Assembly: GCF_964355755.1 (NCBI RefSeq)
Contig: NC_092675.1
Span: forward strand, 9,809,312 to 9,873,311
Direction: 5' to 3'
DNA: 64,000 nucleotides
Source of the DNA: Antedon mediterranea
Lineage: Eukaryota; Echinodermata; Crinoidea; Comatulida; Antedonidae
Position 1 is the stretch's first letter, and each line of letters opens with the position of its first letter. Below the pieces are notes generated by a model, which ran no database searches, had not been told where the DNA came from, and saw only the letters and a program-made list of their open reading frames with translations. Positions 47,215-56,500 of this stretch are shown here, piece by piece. The position numbers and the translations under genes are program-made.

Positions 47215-47345
47215 GTCGTCTGCATAGTATAGTGCCGATTTGCTGTCCTGTCACATTTTCTGCACCTGGCACCAAATGCCGGGCAGTTTCTACTAGAGTC
47301 TGATTTTCCACAGCGAGAACAGTCTTTAATCCATGAGTTTGGTAC
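47215..47345 (-). pseudogene. Gypsy gag/pol Cys-rich knuckle region
   Basis: The minus strand reads DCSRCGKSDSSRN, CPAFGARCRKCDR and NRHY, the CxxC...CPAFGxxCxxCxxxNH arrangement common just upstream of the protease in Ty3/gypsy elements. The frame continues ESDECDYEMEQIDQ toward the insertion at 47080. Confidence 0.75.
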
Positions 47346-47444
47346 TACTAATATTATTGTTATTACCTGTTGGTTTACCTGAGATAGTCAATAGTCAAAA
47401 GTTGGTCATAGCACCTAAGCATTTCACTTGATTTGTCAGTGGCC

Positions 47445-48865
47445 CAGTGGTGGCGCCAGCGGGGGGGCTACGGGGGCTCTAGCCCCCTCGTCGGGGAGCC
47501 TAGCCCCCCCGTCGGGGAACACGGGTACTTTTTGTCGGGGAATATAATATACAGTAAAAAACGTTCGCGTTCACTTCATATAGCTTCAGCGCCTAGAAAA
47601 CCACGACGTTCCATTGACCGTGAGAGTACGTCAGAGGGCTATTATGCACTTTTATGCATTCATTATTGCCAGAGATCTAACTACTAAACAATAGCTAGTA
47701 CGCACTTGTTTGGCGGTATCCCTTTGTACGAATCGTTCACCGTTGGGTCGAGATGCGTGATATCATGTTCCATCCAGGGACCAAAATGTGTAATGTAGTT
47801 ATTTTCCAGGCGAAGTTTACCGACGGTTACCGAAGGGAACACGGGTACTTTTTGTCGGGGAATATAATATACAGTACAGTAAAAAACGTTCGCGTTCATT
47901 TGGTAGCTTCAGCGCCTAGAAAACCGCGACGTTTCATTGACATTGAGAGTACGTCAGAGTGCTATTATGCAATTTATATGCATTCATTATTGCCAGCGAT
48001 CTAACTTACTACTAAACATTAGCTAGGTACGCACTTGTCTGGCGGTATCCCTTTGTACGAATCGTTCAACGTTGGGTCGAGACGCGTGATATCAAGTTCC
48101 ATCCAGGGACCAAAATGTGTAATGTAGTTATTTTCCAGGCGAAGTTTACCGACGGTTCGGGTACTTTTTGTCGGGGAATATAATTCGTTCGCGTTCACTT
48201 CGTAGCTTCAGCGCCTAGAAAACCTCGACGTTTCATTGACCGTGAGAGTACGGCAGAGTGATATTATGCACTTTATATGCATTCATTATTGCCAGCGATC
48301 TAACTTACTACTAAACAATAGCTATAGGTACGCACTTGTCTGGCGGTATCCCTTTGTACGAATCGTTCAACGTTGGGTCGTGATATCATGTTCCATCCAG
48401 GGACCAAAATGTGTACTGTAGTTATTTTCCAGGCGAAGTTTACCGACGGTTACGTCGTGTACTGTGTCGACGTACGCTACACTACAGCAAAAACGAATTA
48501 TGTTAATTGTTCGTATGTTCACCAATTTTTTAATTCACAAGTAACCTTCTGTACCGTGGGGCACCTAAAATAAATATTTCATCCATTACTAAACAAAAAA
48601 ACATGCCATTTTCGCTTAGCCAACATCTTATTATAGCTAAGTTATTAAATTTTCAATGTCCTGTATGTCATGAATTTCTCACCACCCGGAAGTCCAGATG
48701 GTACGCAGGCATACACTTGGGAGGAATAAACTTATTTCCCTGGACCCCCACCGAGGGCCCTTGGCGGCCCCCTGGCCTCCAGCCTTGTGATGCTCGCTTC
48801 GCTCGCATAGCCCCCTCGTCGGGGAATGTAGCCCCCGCGTCGGGAAGATCCTGGCGCCACCCCTG
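47445..48865. mobile_element. hAT-type non-autonomous DNA transposon with 8-bp TSD
   Basis: The left terminus CAGTGGTGGCGCCAG and right terminus CTGGCGCCACCCCTG match as inverted repeats at 14 of 15 bases. CAGTGGCC flanks both ends (47437-47444 and 48866-48873), an 8-bp target duplication typical of hAT. Inside are GC-rich CCCCCTCGTCGGGG blocks near each end and about three copies of a 320-bp unit (from about 47516, 47835 and 48155). There is no transposase frame. Confidence 0.92.
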
Positions 48866-48874
48866 CAGTGGCCT

Positions 48875-49440
48875 CGTGTATTTGGCAGATTTGTATAACC
48901 TTTTCTAGTTTAGGTCTTTTTCTCGGAGGAGGGCCTTTCTGACCCTATCGTTGTCTATATCCCTACGACTATTCTTTCTCTGATTAATAACTCATCTCAT
49001 AACTCACCAAATTCGCACGTGCCTGCTAACTTCTTGAGTGTGGCGATGTATGTTTGTATAGATTCGCCACTATTCTAATTATTTGTTGTGTGTTATACTT
49101 GTGTGTTTCAATGACTTTTTTTTTTTTTGCGGTGCGCAATGTGCTTTGAATTTTTTCTTTACAACGTCAAGGTTTACTATCGAATAAAATCAATTTAATA
49201 TCGAATAAAATCAATCAATCAATCTACCTTTGCTTCTTCGTTCTCAAAATCAAATGACCTGTAGCGTTCGGTTTCCTCCTCGCCTGCTAATAGAAATATG
49301 AAGCACTTCTCCTTGTCATTTTTTGTACTGTGAGCGGCTGCTGGATACACGTCAAAATCTAGGCCTAGGCCTAGCCTCTAGGTCGAATTTTCACAAATTG
49401 TCGGCGACGTTTATTTCAAAACTAAGTTGGTTAGGTCTAT
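48875..49440 (-). pseudogene. Gypsy gag capsid remnants
   Basis: The minus strand gives NDKEKCFIFLLAGEEETERY, then after a short GATT-rich insertion NLDVVKKKFKAH, and then SIQTYIATLKKLAGTCEFGE and LLIRERIVVGI. These are the order and motifs of Ty3/gypsy gag (CEFGEL..ELIRDRIV.GI). Stops and small insertions break the frame, and the hAT element splits it from the knuckle region. Confidence 0.7.
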
Positions 49441-49447
49441 AAAGGTC

Positions 49448-49465
49448 TCGCCCATTCTGACACCA
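49448..49465 (-). other. Gypsy primer-binding site
   Basis: On the minus strand TGGTGTCAGAATGGGCGA directly follows the LTR end (TTACA). TGG as the first three bases, complementary to a tRNA CCA end, and the TGGTGTCAGAA string are usual for gypsy primer-binding sites. Confidence 0.7.
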
Positions 49466-49659
49466 TGTAATTTATTGTAGAAATAAGACGAGAAGACTAT
49501 AGAATGACGTTTAATACCAATCAGTTTTATTATTTTACACCGTTACTTTTTACGATCATGTGCGTGTCTGTGGATCGTATGACAGCATATCGTGACCCGT
49601 ATGATAAACAACTTTAATAAACAATGAACATGTCTTTTTGAGAACATCGATGTTCTACA
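49466..49659 (-). repeat. Gypsy 5' LTR (194 bp)
   Basis: Minus-strand orientation, beginning TGTAGAACATCGATGTTC and ending AATAAATTACA, so it has the canonical TG...CA ends. The first 75 or so bases are shared with the partial LTRs at 44751-44826 and 36280-36353. It contains AATAAAACTG, a likely polyadenylation signal. Confidence 0.8.
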
Positions 49660-50699
49660 ATTTTAATGTAAACATTTTCAAATGACGGTACACATCATTT
49701 CAATTCACACAGGAATGAAAAACATAAAGAAAATGTTAAACTAAAATATTGTGTATCTTGATCAAATAAACTTTAAAGATTAGATTAGATTTCATGTTCG
49801 TTAACAAGTGATGACATTATTAGGATTTTTACAGTACCATCCAACTATTTAAACAGCCTGGTTAGAGGGGAACAGAAAAAAGGAGGGAAGTAATAATAAA
49901 ATAACATTAAATACAAATGTTTCTTACAAAAACGTCGCTCGACCTTTTGACGTCACAGTTTTAATTATTGTTCGTTCGTCATTAAATGATGTTTAAATTA
50001 ATATTCTATTTATTAATTTAAGAAATAATGAGTCCATCGGCTACTGATGTATAGAACAAAAATATATCCTAAGCTAAACTATACTGTGCATATTTTGGGG
50101 TAGGAGGTTACTCCCTAAGGTCGTAGTGACCCACATAGGCCTACCCCAACGTTTTCCCGAACCTTCTTCGTACAGACGCCGACAAACGTATACACTAATC
50201 AAATAATACTTGATCTACACCAGAATATACACACACGTCCATTCGCCAAAGCTATTTACGATAGAATGATTTGACCATTATTCAATGATAATTTAAATCC
50301 ATACGTTGACAGTACATCCCATAGACTCTCTTCTCCCAGACGTGCTTTGGAGTTTGAGCATGCCCAGTCCGAGTTTCCAAATACCTTTTTTTTTAGCCGC
50401 AGTAAACAAGCTACCGATGGTAACTGTTTCCTACTGATTCTGTTCTCTTCTTGAATATAAATGCCTAGATGAGCGGCGCGAAAAGATATTAGGCTACCAT
50501 GTTTCAGTCAGTCTTTTTAACTATGATTATGAATCGTAAATAAGAGAGATGTAAAATTAATGAAATTTATGATTAACGTTCTGATGTTGAGGGCGTTTTA
50601 CCATCCATGTGCGCGCATAATCGAATCAGGAACAAACGTAACGTGAGTGCAGAGTGGCGTCTGTATTATTAATATTACATGCAGTCGATCCTCTGAGTG

Positions 50700-51240
50700 C
50701 ATTTTTCTGTCATGTAGCCTAGGCCTAGCTCTAGGCCTATTTCTATTTTGTTTGTCCTATGAATCAAAGAAATTACGTTCTTTTCTATAATATAAAACTA
50801 AGATCCCTAATGGTTAGTATTTTACAATTTTTTTTTATGGTTTGGGTCCGATCTTTTTACCGATTTCATTCACATTTTACCTCATAACCAGGTTAAACCT
50901 AGGCCTAGGCCTAGACTAGCTAGGCCTACTAGAGTCTAGGCCTAGGCTAGCTAAGGTAGCCTACTAGGGGCCTACACTACTACTAGTTAGGCGGATTGCC
51001 TACTAGGCTAGGCCTATTTAATAGGCTACACTAGCTAGGCCTAGAGAGCTAGTAGTAGTAGGCTCTAGACTTGCTAGTTACTTGCCTAAATTACTCAGTA
51101 TTTACTATTATTAGTATTACTGTTATATTATTACTATTTATTCTACTGTCAGTGTAGTGCAGGATAGTCGCCGCCAGCTAGGCCTAGCTACGTTTTAGTA
51201 ATAGCCTACTAAGGCCTATTAGTCTATACTTATTTACCTC
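50700..51240. repeat. AGGCCTAG-rich cluster
   Basis: Repeated AGGCCTA, CTAGGCC and CTAGCTAGG without a fixed period, as at 7795-8360. Densest at 50888-51070. Confidence 0.8.
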
Positions 51241-52580
51241 CGCCAAGGAGGTATATATGTAATCGATCGCGTGTGTTTGTTACTTGGCCAAATTGAAAAT
51301 TGGCCAAGTATGTTGATTGGTGCGGTTTGTGTGTGGGTGTGTTTGTTTGTTTGTCATCACTCTAGCGCACACAATTTTGATTCGAATGACTCCAAATTAC
51401 TACCATACATGTCACCTGGTGCAAGGACGACACTGCCCAATTTTGGTGAAAATCCGGACCACGGTCCCAATTCTGGACCACTTTTAAAAATTATTTTCAG
51501 ACCTGCTAGTGTTAAAAGATAGGACAGAATTTTCAAAAGCCGGTGAGCAGTCTTAAATTAACAAGTAAACTAAAATTGCATTTTCTCGAGAACTACTTGT
51601 CCAAAAAACCTCATTTTTGTACAAGAGGCAAGAGCTATAATTTGTGATTTGTAATTTTAAAACATAATTTGATTTAATATACAGGCTTTTTGATGCGAAT
51701 AGTTTAAAAAACCTATTTCTTTTCATATTCACCCGTGTGTGTTTCGCGTTGCTGTTCTATTGTTAGTCGACTGAAACTATTGTTAATTGAAAGGCTTGTT
51801 ACATAACCGTTACACCAAACTCGTATACACATGATAGTAGTGGATTTAGCCTAAATCACACAGCATAAGACACACACTTTTGGTGAAAATCGGGTCATGG
51901 TTATTAGGCCAATTTTGATTTGGCCAAGTATCGCGCTATGCGCGAAGGCTAGTTTGTCTGTCTGTTTGTTTGTTTGTTAGCAGGATTACTCAAAAAGTAA
52001 TTACAAGGTCTTAACCAAAATGAATGTACAGATAGATATGTGGTCAAGGACCATTCCATTAAAATTTGGGACCATTTCGGACCACGGTCCCAATTCTGGA
52101 CCACTTTTTAGTATACTTTTCAGACCTGCTAGTGTTAAAAGATTTTATTCAAGAAAATTTTTCAAAAGCCGGCGAGCAGTCTTAAAGTAACAAGTAAACT
52201 GTAATTGCATTTTCTCGAAAACTACTTGTCCAAAAAACTTCATTTTTGTACAAGAGGCAAGAGTTATAATTTCTGATTTGTAATTTTGAAACATAATTTT
52301 ATTTAATGTGCACGTTTTTTGATGCGAGTAGTTTAAAAAAACCTATTTCTTTTCAAAGTCACTCGTTTGATTTTCGCGTTGCTGTTCTATTGTTAGCCAA
52401 TGAAGCTATTGTTAATTGTTGAAAGGCTTGTTACATAACCATTACACCAAACTCGCATACACATGCTTGTATTTAAATTAGCCTAAATCAGACCCACACA
52501 AATATATATATATATATAATCTTATGTAGGAGAATTTTACAGTAGGCGGAGGTATGCACTCTCGGAGTGGCTTTCTAGTT
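51234..52580. mobile_element. CCTCCGCC-ended MITE-like composite with internally duplicated body
   Basis: TACCTCCGCC near the left end and GGCGGAGGTA (about 52545-52554) near the right form exact 10-bp inverted termini. The body appears twice. At about 51430-51845 and 52065-52495, both modules carry CCCAATTCTGGACCACTTTT, CTCGAGAACTACTTGTCC (with one change in the second) and AAAGGCTTGTTACATAACC. Between them lies a TTGGCCAAGTAT module that also opens the first unit. A simpler relative is at 46126-47080. Confidence 0.75.
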
Positions 52581-52826
52581 AGGCCTTCAAATGTATTGCC
52601 ATCCTACCAGTATTGCTAGTAGTACAGTATATACAAATTGATTAACTGTTTTGTACATCATCGTCATTATTAGCAACTCTCCTTTCAAGTCTCCTATTTA
52701 AGTATCTAGGCTTGGCCTACTACTAGTTAACATTTTTATATATTTACCCTACAGGGATGATTACTTACTAAATTGTTGGCAAATTCATACTGTATTTTTT
52801 ATACTGTAGGTCATCACAATTAGAAG

Positions 52827-53552
52827 ATGAATGAAACAGAAGAGGAGTTTGAACTCGAACTACTTGGCCTCAACCAAATAGACTACGAGGTCACCAGTGA
52901 AGATGAACGTCATGAAATAGAGGAAGCTCTGTATCAATCTATGCATTATGCAAAATCTATAACTGTTCATGAAAACAAAGTAATACCAACAGCAGCACAT
53001 AAAATTGAAGATAAATCTAAACTTCTACAAATAGATACAGAAAAGGAGGTTATTGCAACCACCAAGGATAAGCATAACATATTGAATGAGGATAATGAAC
53101 ACTCAAAGTATTATTTAAACCAAACATCCAAAACAACATTAATCATTGGTAAAAATTCTATCGAAAGTACTGTTACTGAGTCGGATATCAATATTGTTGG
53201 TTTAAAATCCATCAATAAAGGCCCTACACAAAACACAGATTCTACCAAATTAAAAGAAAATTCAATGAATAAAACTATTATAAAGTCAACTAACAGATTT
53301 TTTCAGGACAGTGAATCCGAAGATGATTGTTGTCTTATTGAATCTGCAAGTGAAGATGAAAATCTTCAGGTCCATGTTGCCTCAAACTCAACAACAATCT
53401 CAACAACAATGGATGCAACAACAACACAAGTGAAAACTCCAGTCAACAAGGTGAAGAGATACTTTGCAGAACCATCGACTAAGCCTATGACAGGAACATG
53501 TTTCAATTGTAAAGAAACTGGGCATTATATGAGTGATTGTCCTCAAGAAAAG
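52827..53552 (+). CDS. ZCCHC7: ZCCHC7 coding exon 1: acidic N-terminus and knuckle 1
   Basis: 242 codons ending PQEK|GTATGA, phase 0. A probable acceptor at 52809 lies 17 bases before the ATG, so a 5' UTR exon exists upstream. The region is low-complexity and Ser/Thr/Glu-rich until residue 225, where the first CCHC begins. Confidence 0.9.
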
Positions 53553-56500
53553 GTATGACAATGGTGATGATTGGTTCTATGTTATGATATTTAATTACTT
53601 TTTATACAAAAACTGTCTAAATACTGATTAGGTTGATTCCAAAACTGAAGACCACCCTCTGTGACATGATTTTTTTGCGAAGAATCTGATGATTGGCACC
53701 TTTTAGAGTGAGATGTTTGACAATAATTTAACTTGTATCCTGGAAATAAAAATATATAAATCTTGATCGCACTGGACTTCTTAATTTGGTCTCAAAATTA
53801 ACCGAGTCGCTGGCTAAAGTGACCAACAAAAGTCCAATCTGAACACTGGCTACAATTCCCACACAGGGTTAAATTAACCAAGTAAATTATTATTATTTAT
53901 AAAGTGCCTTTCCAGAAGATAAATGCGCTGTACAGAGAGATTATAAAAAACCACACAAAAAAATGAACTTACTGTCGCCAAGAACCCTTCTTGTGGCGGG
54001 GGACATGAATGTTTATAAGTTGGATGGAGAGAATATTTAAAGTTGGACAATTTTTGTCAATTGAATTATTCTCTCCATTCAATGAATACAAAACATCCAT
54101 TATTTGTATTATAACACACCTACTTTTATTCAAGTTATCTATCGTTAATCATTAATGAATGCTAGGCCGGAAAGGCTGCTAGGCCATTAAAAAAGGCAAT
54201 ACCTCAACTTTAGATGCGAAGTAGAACAGTTATATGGCGCCCACAGCACATTGATTTCTAAACTCAGTCAATAAAAATTTCTCAAAATGTTTATAGAAAG
54301 CTCCGTTGGATATTGTGCTTCGCCAACAGAGCAAACAGAATTTCTATGTTTTTCTTAAAACAAATGACAATAAATGATACTGTACTTGACTTAAACATGA
54401 ATTAGAGAAAACATTAATTGTCACCACTAGATAATCACTTTTTCATAAGATAGGGCTAATTCCAAATAACATGTGATGTAAAAATTGCAAGAATATAACA
54501 TGAGCTACAGTAGCCAGCTAGGTATGTAATAGTCTGTAGAGAATCTTGATCAAGTTGATTTCGCTGATGGAGTATAGAATGTGTTTTCGCTTAGTAGGAT
54601 GATTTAAGTTCACTGGCAAATGTTCATCTATGTTGATTTATGTTTTTCTTTCATTGTCATTTCGTCTGTCCCATAAATCTTATCTTTTTTATTTACTTGT
54701 AAACCAGATAATTACAGTAGTCTTAATTTTAGTTTTTGTGCCAATTAATCACATGTTTTGTTCTTTACGCTGATAGATAATCATCTGCGGCACGTCCTAA
54801 TTAAAGACTTCCGATCAGTAAGCCTACAGCTTATTTCAATGGTTTTTTTCTACAATCTCTTCTTAAATGCCCTTGGGTAACAGTCGCCCACTCTCAATTT
54901 TGTTGATATTTAACCACCCTTTGGTACAGTTTTAGCTTAAACTAAAAAGTAACATTTTTCAAACTTTTGCAATTTCTCATTTGTGTCCAAATTTTAATTT
55001 AATGTTGTTGTCATTTTCATATACTAATTACTGTAATTTACAGTCAAAATCATCTAAATACCTGACACTCTTTCAAAACCAGACTGTGTATTACATTACA
55101 TGTAAATATACAGCATTTTGCCAAAAAAAAAACCTGCGATTCCAATGAAGTCCTGCTTTATGCAATTTTTCTTAAAGCATAATCTCTAAAGATTGTAACA
55201 AAAACTTTTTCTTTCCTTACAGAAACCTGTAACTTGTATTTTATGTGGTCTACAGGGTCACTACTACAAGAAATGTCCAAATCAGCTGTGTTATAACTGT
55301 GACTCACCTGGTCATGAGAACAAATCCTGTAGTAAGAAACGTGTACACTGGAGCACTGTCTGCAAACGTTGCTATATGCCAGGCCACGAGATGGTTGTAA
55401 GCACTGTATAATATAATGCACTTGCCAATTATATGACCCACTACACGACCCCTGGGAGATTTTTTTTTGTCATTTAAAAATAATCATTGAGGCAGGGATC
55501 CGCCAAAAAAAACCTAAATGGTATGTCACATCAATGAACAATGGTGTGACAGTGTCAATGTCCGTCACTTTACCACCCTTCATATCATGAAAAACATGGA
55601 CACATTGCGTCAAAATGGATGTGTCATTGTCGTATAAAGATTAGACAATAGAGAAAATAAATATTGTTTATGGTTTTGTACTATTAATTGGAAACATAAT
55701 GTACTCACATTTGATAATTGTTCTCTTTAGGCTTGTGCTGATCGCTGGAGGCAATTTCATTTAACAACAGTAAGTTTTTTTTTTTATTTGTTTTTTCCTT
55801 TAGTTGATAAGTAATGTTTGAAATTCAACATGTGCTTTGTAGAAGTAATTGTTTGGTATATCCCTCAGAAATATCTGCCTTTTGTCTGTACCAAACAGCA
55901 CAGTCATAGTTAAATTGAATATTAATTATTATTTAGAAAATTAGTAAATTTGTAATGAAAAAAAACATAAAGTACAGTTCTGTTTAGTTAAGGACTTGAT
56001 ATTGTATTTATGTTTTCAATATTAGAGTAGATTGTATCATTCTTTAGGTAAATATTGTATTAATTCAGTTTCTGCTGCCCCATTCATCCATTACATTACT
56101 GTTTTAAAACATCTGGCATTAAACTACTACCACCACCAAAAGCCAATCTATGTAGAACTAGGAAGTCTATTGTTGTAAATCATCGCAATCATTATGTATA
56201 ATCATGGAGAAATATGGTATAATTCAAATATTTAATGATAACTCTATACTGTAATTTGGGTTTTGATTTTTAATTGTTTTAACAGTATTTTAACATTGGC
56301 CTATTAACCATATTTTATCATTGGCCTATTAACCGTATTTTATCATAGGCCTATAGCTGTTTTTTAATTTGTAGTTGTGTTGTCTTAATGATGTCTTAAT
56401 TATGCCAAGCAAAAACGAGCTTCCATTTTAAGTGGACCAATAACCTTTCTTGAAATTATATATTCTTTTATTTACAGAAAGCAAAACCAAAGTTATTGTA

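Larger units (their letters stand above)
44751..49659 (-). mobile_element. Ty3/gypsy LTR retrotransposon, integrase-less, with nested insertions
   Basis: Minus strand order: 5' LTR (49466-49659), primer-binding site (49448-49465), gag pieces (about 48875-49440), Cys-rich knuckle region (about 47215-47345), protease (about 45920-46125), RT (about 45090-45790), RNase H (about 44840-44960), polypurine tract (about 44827-44837), partial 3' LTR (about 44751-44826). RNase H is followed directly by the polypurine tract, so integrase is absent. Two younger elements interrupt it, at 46126-47080 and 47445-48865. Frames are broken and the copy is inactive. Confidence 0.85.
49660..52809. other. Intergenic region upstream of ZCCHC7; repeats dominate
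   Basis: No coding region. 49660-50650 is unremarkable, 50700-51240 is AGGCCTA-rich and 51234-52580 is a MITE-like composite. The ZCCHC7 promoter and a 5' UTR exon should lie somewhere here, because an acceptor (TATACTGTAG, 52800-52809) precedes the start codon. Confidence 0.5.

Noticed and set aside
47433-48573. Short frames in the hAT interior
   Set aside because: They repeat with the 320-bp units and show no hAT transposase or BED-finger motif.
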